A DNA stretch of 64,000 bases from Flavobacterium sp. 11 (GTDB lineage: Bacteria; Bacteroidota; Bacteroidia; Flavobacteriales; Flavobacteriaceae). Shown here piece by piece: positions 38,230 to 49,809 of this stretch. Position 1 is the stretch's first letter. Each line of letters starts with the position of its first letter. Made by a program: the position numbers and the translations under genes. The DNA lies in the NCBI RefSeq assembly GCF_002754315.1, contig NZ_PEFE01000001.1:3410001-3474000 (forward strand), read 5' to 3'. The notes beneath the pieces are model-generated. The model was not told where the DNA came from, did no database searches, and saw only the letters and a program-made list of their open reading frames with translations.

Positions 38230-41200
38230 ATGAAGCTTAAAATCCTACTGCTGTTTATTTTATTTCACCAATGTGTTGTTGTTTTTTCTCAAGAAACAAA
38301 TCCAAACTCATCCAATAAAATTTTATTGGAAGATAAAAATGGTCATTTAATTCAAACTTTGGATGAGCAAAACGAGTTTTTGAAAATTAGGGAAGAAAAA
38401 AGGAAAAAAGAAATCCTGAATTTAAAAAAAGTAAATCTGAATTTAAAAACAACAGCTACACAACAAGCTGTAGAAATGTGCACTAATGGAAGTTTCGAAC
38501 AATATGAAACTATCAGTGGGAGTAGTTCCCTCAAGAATTTTCTTTATACCATAGGTGATCCTCCTGGACCAACGCAATGCCAATCTATTTCCAATACCGC
38601 CAATTCATACATCAATCGGTATGACCCTAATAATATGAATATTATGGCGACTGGTGTATCTTCAAATTTAGTTGATCCTTATATGGGAGATATAAAAGCA
38701 TTCGATCAATACGCCCTTAAAATTAATCATGAGAACTCATCTACTTATGGCTCTATTGTTCAAGGTAAAAGGTTTAAAACTAATAATGAAAATTATCTAA
38801 AATTCAACTACAAAGCAGTATTACAAAGTGTATATGACAATAGTCACACTGACAATCAGGCATTTGTAAAAGCAAGGATTTTAGATAAAAACGGGGTTGT
38901 CGTAAATGAATTTTGTTTGGTCGGTGACGAAAAAAATTGCATTTTCACCAAAGTTCCGAGTCAAACTTCTTCTTATGTCACTTTGTATACTGCCAATTGG
39001 CAATCTGGAATACTGGATATTTCATCTATACCTAACAATGAAGAATTTACCGTGGAATTTATGGCTTCAAGATGTGGATTGGGTGGACATTTCGGATATA
39101 TGTATGTAGATGATATTTGCTTACTGCATTCTACAGAAAATTTACAAGGATCTGTAGAACTAGATCCTTTGGATAAAGTTTGCCCTAGTTTACCTATTTC
39201 CGTGTGTGGAAATTATACCATTCCTAATTCTGGCGGAATTTCTTCATCTGTAAAAAAAATCACTTTAAATGTTTATAACAGTAATAACGTATCCGTTTAT
39301 AGTACATCTACAACCTCTAGCTTAGACACAACAAATAAAAAGTTTTGTTTTACACTTAATGCCACTGATTTTCCAAATAGTACCAATGCCAATTATAATG
39401 TTGGAGTACAAGTAGATTATGATATTTCTGGAACTTCTTGTGCCGGAACTACATTTAATTCGGCCACAGATCCTGATGCGAATTCTGGTTGGGATATTTC
39501 TTTTTTAAATTGTACTTCAAGTTGCAACATTAATGTAACAACAGCAAAGATATCTCAATGTGATGCAAGTCATGACGGGAGTGAAAATTTTGATTTATCT
39601 AAATTAAATTCTTTGGTGGTAACGTCTACTACAGGTTTAAGTTTTAGTTATTACAAAAATTACAATGATGCGGAAGCCAACTTGAATGCAATTGCCAATT
39701 TTACAAGTTATCCAAGTTCAAGCACTTCTATTTTTGTTAGAGTGAGTAAAGATGCCACTTGCTACAAAATAATTTCTGCAAGTTTAGAGGTAAGAAATCC
39801 AACGGCAAATATTACTGGTATTTTAAATGTTTGTTCAGGAAGCACTGTATTAACAGCTTCTTCAGGATCATCCTATCTATGGAGTACAGGAGGCACTTCG
39901 CAAAGCATTGCAGTAACTTCGACAGGAAATTATTCTGTTACTGTTACTGATTCTTTTGGATGCAGTAGCGATGCTAGTGTTTCTATAGAAGCTAGCCAAA
40001 CTGCTGTTTCGCCAATTTTGCAAATCACTCAACCCTCGTGTTTTTCTACCACAGGAAGTATAAAAGTAACTTCAGCTGCATCACAATATAGTTTTGACGA
40101 TGGTTCAACTTGGAGTACAAACGACACAAAGAGTAATTTAAATCCTGGAACGTATTTAGTGAAAATAAAAACCATAAATGGATGTACTTCTTATGCTCAA
40201 AGTGTAACCATTACAGCTGTCTCAACTTCATATCCAAATTATAACTATACTAATCCTTTATTTTGTGGGGATGTAGGTAGTATTACTATTACGACGCCAT
40301 CTGCATATTATAGTTTTGATGATGGTGTAACTTGGGTAAATTATGCTACTGCCACCAATCTTTCACCAGGGAATTACAAAATTCGTACAAAAGATTTACA
40401 AGGTTGTATTTCTTCGGCCAACAATGTACTTATTAGTAGCAATACACTAGAAACTCCAACTTATACTACCATACAGCCTGCTTGTAATGTAACAGGAAGC
40501 ATTACCATTAATACTATTTCAGATTTTTATACTTTTGATGGAGGTACAACTTGGGTTACAAGCAACACCATTAGCAATTTAAGCTCCGGAAGCTATTCTT
40601 TAGGAATAAAAAATGCTTTAGGTTGTACTTCCTATTATACCTATGTTTATTTAAATGATTTTCAATATTCCTATCCTGAATATACTACAGAGCAACCCGT
40701 TTGTGGAAGCAATGGAAGCATTACTATTACTACAGTTGCAGATTCCTATAGTTTTGATAATGGTGTAACTTGGACTAGCAATAACGTAGCAAATTTAACC
40801 TATGGAAACTATCCCGTAAAAGCAAAAAATAGTGCAGGATGTATTAGCGCTGCCAATTATGCTTATTTATATCAACCTTACTTATATCCACCAATTATTA
40901 GCATAGAACAACCAACCTGTGGTGTAAACGGAAAAATCACTGTTAATTCATTATCAGATTTTTACAGCTTTGACAATGGAGTAACTTGGACAACCCTCAA
41001 TAATAAATCATTGCCTCCAGGGTATTACAACATAATTATAAAAAATAGCATTGGTTGTACTTCCTATCCAACTGGTGTTTATTTAAACAATCCAGATGTA
41101 GCGGCGCCTACTTTTACTGTCATTCAGCCAACTTGTACTACTGCAGGAAGTATTGCAATAAATACAATTGCAGATTTTTACAGCTTTGATGGGGGTATAC

Positions 41201-44200
41201 TTGGGGAACCACACCTACATTATCAAATATTAATTCTTATGGATATTACAACATTTCTATAAAAAATAGTTTAGGATGCGTATCACAGAATATAGGTATT
41301 CCGATTAATAACCCTAGTCTTCCAGACCCAGATTATACCGTTACTAATCCAAGTTGCGGAAATATTGGTAATATTACATTCAACAGCACTGCAGATTACT
41401 ATAGTATAGATTATGGTGCAACCTGGAGTACCAATACTATTTTTAATAATTTAAGCCCAGGATATTACTATCTATTGGTAAAAAAAGCGGATTGTACATC
41501 CAAATATATTTCTGTTTATTTGGATTCAGCTCATTTAGCACCACCAAAATACACGATCGTTCAACCAGTTTGTGGTACAAAAGGCTCCATCACCATCACC
41601 ACTACTGCAGATTTGTACAGTATAGATGGACAAACTTGGGTTACAAGTCCTGTTTTTACCAATCTTTCTTCTGGCTATTATTACCCTTCCATAAAAAATG
41701 CCCAAGGTTGTATTTCTAACTCGAATTCTGCAAATCTTCAAACTTTTTACCTTCCTAATCCTACTTTTACAACAACACAACCCACTTGTGGAAACGGAGG
41801 AAGCATAACTTTTACTACTACTGCAACACAATACAGCATAGATGGAGGTAATACATGGAATACCAATCCTGTCTTCACTAATCTTAATTCTAGTTCTTAT
41901 TATTTAGTGGTAAAAAATGCTGCTGGATGTACTTCTTATCCTTATAATACTTACACAAATTTAAATCCATATTATTTGCCAAATCCCGATTTCACATTCG
42001 TCCAACCAACTTGCGGTACCAATGGAAGCATTACTATTGCAACAGTTGCAGATTCATATAGTTTTGATGGCGGTAGTACTTGGACAACAAACCCCACCCT
42101 TTCTGGACTAACGTCGGGATATTACAATATTGTTATAAAAAATGCAACTGGCTGCAAATCTTATGGAATACCAATATACATTAACCCTTTTTATCTTCCG
42201 AATCCAAATGTAAAAGTGATACAACCAAGTTGTGGAAATGGAGGAAGTATTACCATCACTACTCCTGCTGATCAGTATAGTTTTGATGGAGGCACAACTT
42301 GGACTACCAATCCTATTTTACTTAATCCTACATCATCATCCTATACTATTGTTATTAAAAATACGACTGGTTGCAAATCACAGTCGCAATACTACTACAT
42401 TAATAAATATTATTTACCCACGCCAAATGTAACTTCCATTCAGCCAACTTGTAGTTCTCCTTCTGGAACTATAATAATAAATACTATTGCAGATCAATAC
42501 AGTTTTGATAATGGTGTAACTTGGACTACAAATCCCATAAAGAAAAATCTAGCTGGCGGTTCCTATAATATAGTAATAAAAAACACATTAGGTTGTATCT
42601 CTTACGGCAGTTATGCCTATATTAATACACCGCCTGCCATTCCTCCAGCACCCGCTGTACAGATTGTTCAGCCCTCTTCATGCGGAGCAACTGACGGTAG
42701 CATAACTATAACTACAACTGCACTAAGTTATAGTTTCAATGATGGAAACAGCTGGACAACAAATCCAACAAAAATAAATGTAGGAGCTGGTACGTACATT
42801 ATTAAAATCAAAACAAATTCTTATAGTTGCGAATCATCAACAACAGTTGTAAATTTAAGTTCAGGCACTACAATTGCTGCTCCTGCTCATACTTCAACCC
42901 AGCCGAATTGTAGCTCAGCAAAAGGTTCTATTACTATTACTACAACTGCTGCAACATATAGTTATGACAATGGATTAACCTACGTTTTTTCGAATACAAA
43001 AACGGATCTTTCTCCAGGAATTTATTTTATAAAAATTAAAAATTTAGCTGGTTGCGTTTCGGATGCTGCCACAGTCACTATTTCAACATTATCTGCACTT
43101 CCAGCCCCTACCTACAAAGCAAGTCAACCAGATTGTACCAACTTTTCAGGATTACTATCCATCGATACCGTTGCCGATTTATATAGTTTTGATAACGGAA
43201 TCACGTTTGGAACTTCAAACACAAAATCCAATGTAGCACCAGGAACATATAATTTAATGATTAAATATAATTCTGGTTGTATTTCTCTTAGCGCACCCGT
43301 TACCATAGATGCTGCTCCCACAATTCCAGCAGCACCACAAGTTGTGGTTACAAATCCTATTGGTTGCACATCATCAACAGGTAGCATTATGGTTTCTACT
43401 GTTGCAAATCTATATAGTTTTGATGATGGTGTAACTTGGAATACGAGCAATACTGCTAGTTTATCTCCAGGAAATTATTTAATCCGAATAAAATATACAA
43501 ATGGTTGCCCTTCGATTGCCTATGCTGCAACCATCAATACACCTCCAAACGCACCTTCAACTCCAACTTTAAACGTTTCTCAACCTGTGAGTTGTAGTAA
43601 TCCGTTTGGTTCTATTTCCATTACAAGTGCCGCTTACCACTATAGTTTTGACAATGGCGCAAATTATTCGACCAATCCAATTTCAGGAAATTTAGCAGCT
43701 GGAACCTATTTAGTTCGGGTTAAAAATAGTAGCGGTTGCGAGTCTGTAGCATTATCTGTAAAAATTAATGCTCCAACTGATTATCCAGTAAATCCTGCAT
43801 TTACAACTATTCAGCCAGACTGTAATAATCTTAAAGGAACTATTACAATTACCGATATTGCCGCAGAATATAGTTTTGACAATGGAGTTACTTGGAAAAC
43901 AAATACAATGCAATCAAATCTTGATCCTGGAACATATTATGTAAAAGTAAAAAACAGCATTGGCTGTATTTCAAATGCTACAACAGTTATACTAATTCCT
44001 TTTACAAATTTTACTCCAAAACCTACATTAACAAATCCTCAAACCTTCTGTATCCAACAAAATGCAACTTTAAATGAGATTTCAATTACAGGACAAAACA
44101 TAAAATGGTATGATACTTTGACCAATGGAAGTTTATTAACGAACACAACTTTATTACAAAATAACACAACTTATTATGCTTCGCAAACCATTAATGGCTG

Positions 44201-45437
44201 CGAAAGCGAAAGAATTCCTGTCTTAATTAACATTAAAAATACTTCTGCTCCAACAGGAAATTCAAATCAAAATTTTTGTTCCAGTCAAAATCCAACTTTA
44301 AATACTATTGTAGTTTTAGGAACTGCGATAAAATGGTATAATAGTCTTGGAGTTCTTTTGTCTAGTTCAACTCCTTTACAAGATGGTGAGACATATTATG
44401 CTTCGCAAACAGAAAACAGCTGCGAAAGTCCTAATAAACTAGCTGTTACAATCACTTTAATAAACACTTTGCCCGCAAATAATTATGAAGAATTATTTTG
44501 TGATGATTTGAATGATGGTTCTGAAAAAGTAAATTTATCAGACTATAATTCGAAGCTAATTTCAAATACTTCAGGATATACATTTTCTTATTATTCAACT
44601 AGTTCAGGAGCAGAAAATCAATTGGCTGCCAATCAAATCACTAATTTTTTAAATTACAACTTAGTCGTAGGTGACAACAAAATCTACGTTCGAATCAATT
44701 CGAATACGCCTTGTTATGCTCTTGTTGAATTGAAATTAACTCTTTTATCAAAACCAATTATTTCAATTCAGGACATTGTACCCATTTGCGAAAACAATAC
44801 TATTATAATACATGCAGATGCCGGTTATGACAGCTATTTATGGTCAACTGGAGAAACAACACCATCGATAATGGTATCTAATCCTGGTAATTTTTCAGTA
44901 ACAGTAACCAATAATTACAGTACAATTTCTTGTTCCAATACAAAGAATTTTGAGGTAAAAAAATCAAATATTGCAACAATTACAGCTATTGAAACTAAAG
45001 ACTGGACTGATAATGAGAATATAATCACCGTTTTTGCATCAGGTGAAGGTGATTTCGAATATTCAATTGACGGTATTCTTTTTCAGGATAGCAATCAATT
45101 TTCGGCATTGTATAGTGGTGAATATACTGTACATGTCAGAGATAAAAATGGTTGTGGAACAGCTACTGATGCAGTCTTTTTATTAATGTATCCAAAATAT
45201 TTCACACCAAACGGAGATGGTTTTAATGACACTTGGAATATTAAATTTTCAGAACTAGAAACCAACTTGACTGTAAAAATATTTGACCGTTATGGAAAAT
45301 TATTAAAAGTACTAATCCAAAATGGAGCTTGGAACGGAACTATGAATGGGCACGAACTGCCATCAGATGATTATTGGTTTATTGCAACCAGAACTGATGG
45401 AAATGAATATAAAGGTCATTTTACTTTAAAGCGATAA
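38230..45437 (+). CDS. Giant T9SS type B adhesin with 18 tandem repeats (frameshifted)
   Basis: Read as one gene, this encodes about 2,402 residues. Order: signal peptide (MKLKILLLFILFHQCVVVFSQ); a charged linker; a jelly-roll-like N-terminal domain (about 75-300, FTVEFMASRCGLGGHFGYMYVDDICLL seen as GGHFGYMYVDDICLL); Cys modules (about 330-590); 18 tandem repeats of about 74 residues (about 595-1925), each with QPxCG..GSITI, YSFDnGxTW and KNxxGC; two Ig-like modules with KWY and TYYASQT; a SQCDD-type module; and a type B sorting domain from about 2320 (PKYFTPNGDGFNDTW to TLKR). The frame breaks in repeat 6 at G5 (41191-41195); one more G gives FDGGYTWGTTP. The repeats resemble SprB-type adhesin repeats. 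A surface adhesin role is inference. Confidence 0.87.
40011..44008 (+). repeat. 18 tandem coding repeats of about 222 bases
   Basis: About 4.0 kb of head-to-tail coding repeats inside the giant adhesin gene. Unit hallmarks are P-x-(Y/F)-T-x-x-QP-x-C, GSITI, YSFD-(N/G)-G-x-TW, G-x-Y and K-N-x-x-GC. Units 9-12 (about 41750-42620) are the most alike, sharing the linker LPNP or LPTP and TWTTNP, as if recently amplified. Units 13-18 have longer Pro-rich linkers. Confidence 0.9.
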
Positions 45438-45522
45438 TTACTATTTTCCTAAACATATCTTAAACCAAAAAAACATAACTTTACTTTTTCTTACTTTAGC
45501 GACAAATTTAGAAACTCAAAAC

Positions 45523-47112
45523 ATGCCAACCGACTGTATCAGCTATCAGAATTCAGGATATTTTTCTACTTTAATGAATGATTATTTAGAGGAAAAAAGC
45601 AATCTTCAATCTTTATACCATCATTTTCCGAATCTTCAAAACTTTGGATCACAAATTCAGGAGAAAAAAGCGAATTTTAATGATACATCCAGAGCTACTT
45701 TAGTTTCTGTTTTACAAAAACAATATGCTACAGTTGAAAATTCGGCTTTAACAAATCAAAATATTGCCGCTTTAGCCAATTCCAATACATTTACCGTTAC
45801 TACTGGTCATCAGTTGAATTTATTCAGCGGACCATTGTATTTTTTATACAAAATTATTTCGACCATTAATTTAACAACCGAATTAAAATCGAAATATCCT
45901 GATTCAAATTTTGTCCCAATTTATTGGATGGCAACGGAAGATCATGATTTTGAAGAAATCAATTATTTTAATTTTAAAGGCAAAAAATTCCGTTGGAACA
46001 AAGAAAGTACAGGTCCCGTTGGCCGATTGTCTACTGAAGGTTTAGCTGATTTCCTTGAAGTATACGCACTGGAATTAGGTTCCAGTACAAATGCAAATAC
46101 GCTCAAAAAACTGTTTGAAGATTCTTATCTTAATCATGATAATTTAGCCGATGCTACTAGATTTTTGGCTAATGCACTTTTTAGTGCGTATGGTTTAGTT
46201 ATTTTGGACGCAGATGATCAGGATTTGAAACGCAACTTCATTCCTTTTGTAAAAGAAGAATTGCTTCATCAATCCTCCCATAAATTGGTATTGGAAACCG
46301 CCGAAAAACTAAAAGACTATACCATTCAAGTAAATCCTCGTGAAATCAATTTGTTTTATATTGAAGATAATTTACGCGAACGCATCATTTTTGAAAACAA
46401 TACCTACAAAGTAAATCATACAAAAATTGAGTTTTCTGAAAGTGAAATTTTATCACTTTTAGAAAATCATCCTGAAAAATTCAGTCCTAACGTGATAATG
46501 CGTCCGTTGTATCAAGAAGTGATTCTCCCTAATCTATGCTACATCGGCGGAGGTGGAGAAATCGCATATTGGTTAGAACTAAAATCCTTTTTTGCTGCAG
46601 CAAAAATAACTTTCCCAATGCTGTTGCTTAGAAACTCTGTGCTATTGGCTACCGAAAAACAAGCTAAAAAAGCAGACAAACTAAATTTGAGTTGGAAAGA
46701 TTTATTTTCAAAACAAGCCGATTTAGTAAATACTAAAACCACAGAATTCTCGGATTTCCCAATCGATTTAACGCATTTGAAAGAACAATTGCAAAAACAA
46801 TTTAGTGCGCTTTATGAAGTAGCGAATAAAACAGATGAATCCTTCATTGGAGCTGTAAAAGCGCAGGAAGTAAAACAAATTAAAGGATTAGAAAATCTAG
46901 AGAAACGCTTGCTGAAAGCACAAAAAAGAAAGTTAAGCGATATTTTACAACGCATTACCGACTTGCAAAACGAATTATTTCCTAACCAGAGTTTACAGGA
47001 ACGTCAAACTAATTTTTCAGAATTTTACCTAGAAAACGGCGACAATATTATTCCAACATTGATCGAACAGCTCAAACCACTGGACAACAAATTCGATATT
47101 ATTGTACTTTAA
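45523..47112 (+). CDS. bshC: Bacillithiol biosynthesis cysteine-adding enzyme BshC
   Basis: 529 residues, full length. BshC catalyses the last step of bacillithiol synthesis, adding cysteine to glucosaminyl-malate. Seen: TVTTGHQLNLFSGPLYFLYKI and PIYWMATEDHDFEEIN (cores GHQLNLFSGPLYF and WMATEDHDFEE), NPREINLFYIED, and GGGGEIAYWLELK, followed by a long C-terminal coiled coil (about 380-500). No bshA or bshB lies nearby. It is 85 bases after the adhesin gene, without a consensus -7 box that I can see. Confidence 0.94.
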   Translation: MPTDCISYQNSGYFSTLMNDYLEEKSNLQSLYHHFPNLQNFGSQIQEKKANFNDTSRATLVSVLQKQYATVENSALTNQNIAALANSNTFTVTTGHQLNLFSGPLYFLYKIISTINLTTELKSKYPDSNFVPIYWMATEDHDFEEINYFNFKGKKFRWNKESTGPVGRLSTEGLADFLEVYALELGSSTNANTLKKLFEDSYLNHDNLADATRFLANALFSAYGLVILDADDQDLKRNFIPFVKEELLHQSSHKLVLETAEKLKDYTIQVNPREINLFYIEDNLRERIIFENNTYKVNHTKIEFSESEILSLLENHPEKFSPNVIMRPLYQEVILPNLCYIGGGGEIAYWLELKSFFAAAKITFPMLLLRNSVLLATEKQAKKADKLNLSWKDLFSKQADLVNTKTTEFSDFPIDLTHLKEQLQKQFSALYEVANKTDESFIGAVKAQEVKQIKGLENLEKRLLKAQKRKLSDILQRITDLQNELFPNQSLQERQTNFSEFYLENGDNIIPTLIEQLKPLDNKFDIIVL

Positions 47113-47167
47113 TCAGATTACGGTTATTTGAATGCCGAATTTGTAAAAATAATCAATAAAAAAATAC

Positions 47168-47175
47168 TATTTTTG
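47168..47175 (+). promoter_or_regulatory. -7 box of ndk
   Basis: TATTTTTG fits TAnnTTTG, 23 bases before the ndk ATG. A TTTG at 47140-47143 is 24 bases upstream, slightly long for a -33 element. Confidence 0.5.
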
Positions 47176-47198
47176 CACAAAATTTAAAAAACAAAAAA

Positions 47199-47618
47199 AT
47201 GGCTACTAATAGAACATTTACAATGATCAAGCCTGATGCTGTTGCTAACGGACACATCGGAAACATACTTGCAATGATTACTAATGCAGGTTTCAAAATC
47301 GTTTCTTTGAAATTAACGCAATTAACTATTGCTGATGCTCAAGCATTTTATGAAGTTCACGCTGCAAGACCTTTCTACGGTGAATTAGTAGAATTCATGT
47401 CAAGAGGACCAATTGTTGCTGCTATTTTAGAAAAAGATAACGCTGTTGAAGATTTCAGAACTTTAATTGGTGCTACAAACCCAGCTGAAGCTGCTGAAGG
47501 AACTATCCGTAAAGCATACGCAACTTCTATTGGAGAAAATGCAGTTCACGGTTCTGATAGCGATGAAAATGCAGCTATCGAAGGTGCATTCCATTTTGCT
47601 GGAAGAGAGCAATTTTAA
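47199..47618 (+). CDS. ndk: Nucleoside-diphosphate kinase
   Basis: 139 residues, the normal length. It transfers phosphate from NTPs to NDPs through a phosphohistidine. Seen: [11 protein letters not shown] at the start, [15 protein letters not shown], and the active-site His117 in NAVHGSDS. It is a single-gene unit with a -7 box at 47168 and a strong terminator after it. Confidence 0.98.
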   Translation: MATNRTFTMIKPDAVANGHIGNILAMITNAGFKIVSLKLTQLTIADAQAFYEVHAARPFYGELVEFMSRGPIVAAILEKDNAVEDFRTLIGATNPAEAAEGTIRKAYATSIGENAVHGSDSDENAAIEGAFHFAGREQF

Positions 47619-47673
47619 TTTATGATTGAAGATTAACGATTTTTGAATTAAGATTTAGAAATCCTATAAATAG

Positions 47674-47705
47674 AAAATCCCGTTTCAAAATTGAAACGGG
47701 ATTTT
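47674..47705. terminator. Hairpin terminator between ndk and the DUF721 gene
   Basis: A 14-bp stem, AAAATCCCGTTTCA with its exact complement, a four-base loop and a T7 tail. It lies 56 bases after ndk and can serve both convergent genes. Confidence 0.85.
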
Positions 47706-47763
47706 TTTATATCAAAAATCTGAAATCTGAAATCTAAAATCGTTAATCAACAATCTAAAATCA

Positions 47764-48060
47764 TTACCTCAAAACCACATCTTTCACCACATCACGTCTT
47801 AATTCCTCATTAATCATAGCTACAATTTTAGATCTGCCGTGACTTAATTCTTCTCTTAATACTGAAGAGCTCAACTCCACATACAAAGTGCTTCCTTTCA
47901 AAACTACATTTTTAGTGTAATTATTCACGCCATTCCCCATAAGATTTTTCCACGCATCTTTAACATCAATTTGATCCATTCCGGGTTGAAGTTTATTCAC
48001 TTGGATAATTTGTTTCAAAACATCCCCTATCGTACTTTGATTATTCAGCCTTTTTGCCAT
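47764..48060 (-). CDS. DUF721 domain protein
   Basis: 98 residues of the DUF721 family (DciA-like in other bacteria). Seen: TIGDVLKQIIQVNKLQPGMDQIDVKDAWKNLMG (cores DVLKQII and AWKNLMG) and a C-terminal YVELSSSVLREELSHGR. DciA is a loader of the replicative helicase in many bacteria; whether this short form does so is not known. Its first 20 bases overlap the end of the lipoprotein gene upstream, so the two are translationally coupled. Confidence 0.85.
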   Translation of the reverse strand: MAKRLNNQSTIGDVLKQIIQVNKLQPGMDQIDVKDAWKNLMGNGVNNYTKNVVLKGSTLYVELSSSVLREELSHGRSKIVAMINEELRRDVVKDVVLR

Positions 48061-48481
48061 CGCCCAGTAAATTTATTGGTGTTGCTTTCTTATAATGATA
48101 TTCCATTTTGTCCTTGTTCAGCAATACTAATTCTTCCTCTGACAAAGCAATTAACTCCTCACTCCATTTCATATAAGATGTGGAATAATCCAAAAATACT
48201 TTATCATCGGCAAATCGCACCGCAACGTTTTCATATACATCATTCACCAAAAAAGTTCCGTCCAATTGTGGCATCACTTTCTTCCGAATCCCTTTATTGT
48301 CGCTTATTTTAAAAAAATCATAACTTTCATTCATGCCATAATCCTTGTCTTTCCCAGCATCAAAAACAACTTTTTCAATTTCCCAATATCCGTTTATTTT
48401 AGAAATGTCTGCAGGCTTAATCTTTTGCTGACACCCCACAAAAAGGAATGCTATAAAAAAAATGCTAAGTGTGTTTTTCAT
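48041..48481 (-). CDS. Small hypothetical lipoprotein
   Basis: 146 residues from the ATG at 48481 (MKNTLSIFFIAFLFVGC). The lipobox FVGC predicts a lipid anchor. I reject the longer frame to 48595, because it runs through the intergenic repeat at 48498-48590. The mature part (INGYWEIEKVVFDAGKDKDYGMNESYDFFKI, seen in part as GYWEIEKVVF) recalls lipocalin-like small proteins of Bacteroidota. Unknown function. Overlaps the DUF721 gene by 20 bases. Confidence 0.75.
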   Translation of the reverse strand: MKNTLSIFFIAFLFVGCQQKIKPADISKINGYWEIEKVVFDAGKDKDYGMNESYDFFKISDNKGIRKKVMPQLDGTFLVNDVYENVAVRFADDKVFLDYSTSYMKWSEELIALSEEELVLLNKDKMEYHYKKATPINLLGDGKKAE

Positions 48482-48497
48482 ATAATTATTATTCTTA

Positions 48498-48590
48498 GGA
48501 GCTAATTCCTGCTGTACGCTATATCTTTTTCTTGCCATTCTTCCTTTCGTCAGAATAGCAAGAAAAAGGATGCCGCTTCCATCAGGGCTA
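48498..48590 (-). repeat. Dispersed intergenic repeat, complete copy
   Basis: Minus strand: starts TAGCCCTGATGGAAGCGGC, continues ATCCTTTTTCTTGC, forms a long imperfect hairpin (CTTTTTCTTGC..ATTCT with AGAAT..GCAAGAAAAAG) and ends GATATAGCGTACAGCAGG with AATTAGCTCC. Its ends match the copy at 21026-21149. I recognise this as a family common in Flavobacterium intergenic regions. It is just upstream of the lipoprotein gene. Confidence 0.8.
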
Positions 48591-48688
48591 GTCAATTCGG
48601 GTTAAATCTCGTTTGTTCTAAATACAAAGTTACTCTTATTAAATTCAAAGAAAACAAAAATAGTAGAAACCCATTAAACTATTTTCTA

Positions 48689-48696
48689 TATTTTTG
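48689..48696 (+). promoter_or_regulatory. -7 box of the serine hydrolase gene
   Basis: TATTTTTG fits TAnnTTTG, 34 bases before the ATG at 48731. No clear -33 TTG. Confidence 0.45.
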
Positions 48697-48730
48697 GTCT
48701 TAAAGGAATTAGAAACAAATCAGTAGCAAG

Positions 48731-49807
48731 ATGTCAAAAATAATCTACAGTCTCCTCATCCTAATATTTTGCAGTAGCTGCAGTTCCGAAACTACGGAAC
48801 CAACTCCCACTCCTACACCTGCAGAGACAATCTATTTTCCACCTTTAACAGGCACAACTTGGGAAACAAAATCTATTGCGAGTTTAGGTTGGAAGCAATC
48901 CGCCGTGCAGCCGTTATTGGATTATTTGGCACTCAAAAATTCAAAATCTTTCATAATTCTTGTCAACGGAAGAATCGTAATGGAAAATTATTTCAACGGT
49001 CATGATGCCAATGCTTTTTGGTATTGGGCAAGTGCCGGTAAAACACTAACATCAACTGTAACGGGAATTGCACAACAAGAAAACCTGATTAACATCAACA
49101 ATAAAGTTTCACAATACATAGGAACTGGCTGGACTAGCCTGCCTTTAGCAAAAGAAAATTTGATTACAAACAAACATCTACTCAATATGACTTCCGGATT
49201 AGATGACAGTACGGATGATGTTGATCCAGTGAACCTAAAATACAAAGCTGACGCAGGAACGCGTTGGGCGTACCATAATGTCTATGTGAAATTGCAGGAT
49301 GTGATTGCGCAAGCCAGCGGTCAAACTTGGAATTCCTATTTCAATACCAAATTGAAAGATAAAATAGGAATGGATGGAGCATGGTTTCAGTTAGGTAATA
49401 ATTCTGTTTATGGAAGTAATACTCGTTCTATGGCACGCTTTGGTTTGTTAATCTACAACAAAGGAAAATGGGAAAGCAATGCCATAGTGAATGAAAACTA
49501 TTTAAATGAAGCTACAAATACTTCACAAACCATAAATATGGGATACGGTTATTTATGGTGGCTGAATGGAAAATCAAGTTACCATTTACCACAAAGTCAA
49601 CTGCAGTTCAATGGTAGTTTAATACCAACAGCTCCAGCCGATATGTATATGGCATTAGGCAAAAATGACCAAAAAATCTATGTCATTCCCAGCAAGAAAA
49701 TGGTCGTTATCAGAATGGGAGATGTTGCAAATCCAGATAATCCAACTTTTGCTTTATCCGATTTTGATGAAACATTATGGCAAAAAATTAGTGCTTTATA
49801 CCAATAG
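48731..49807 (+). CDS. Serine hydrolase, class C beta-lactamase-like lipoprotein
   Basis: 358 residues. A lipobox-like stretch (LLILIFCSSC) is followed by a Thr/Pro-rich linker, so the enzyme is probably lipid-anchored. The beta-lactamase/DD-peptidase fold is shown by SxxK at Ser101-Lys104 (WASAGKT) and YxN at Tyr181-Asn183 (AYHNVY). The third KTG-like box is less clear. Proteins of this group hydrolyse esters, peptides or beta-lactams; resistance should not be assumed. It is divergent from the lipoprotein/DUF721 pair. Confidence 0.88.
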   Translation: MSKIIYSLLILIFCSSCSSETTEPTPTPTPAETIYFPPLTGTTWETKSIASLGWKQSAVQPLLDYLALKNSKSFIILVNGRIVMENYFNGHDANAFWYWASAGKTLTSTVTGIAQQENLININNKVSQYIGTGWTSLPLAKENLITNKHLLNMTSGLDDSTDDVDPVNLKYKADAGTRWAYHNVYVKLQDVIAQASGQTWNSYFNTKLKDKIGMDGAWFQLGNNSVYGSNTRSMARFGLLIYNKGKWESNAIVNENYLNEATNTSQTINMGYGYLWWLNGKSSYHLPQSQLQFNGSLIPTAPADMYMALGKNDQKIYVIPSKKMVVIRMGDVANPDNPTFALSDFDETLWQKISALYQ

Positions 49808-49809
49808 AT

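Noticed and set aside
40011..44008. Regular repeats that might suggest a CRISPR array
   Set aside because: The period is about 222 bases, the repeats are coding and degenerate, and no short identical repeats with unique spacers or cas genes are present.
48482..48595. N-terminal extension of the small lipoprotein gene
   Set aside because: The extension runs through a dispersed repeat, and the internal ATG at 48481 starts a proper lipoprotein signal.
48731..49807. Naming the serine hydrolase as an antibiotic-resistance beta-lactamase
   Set aside because: SxxK and YxN are shared with esterases and DD-peptidases, and the third motif is unclear.
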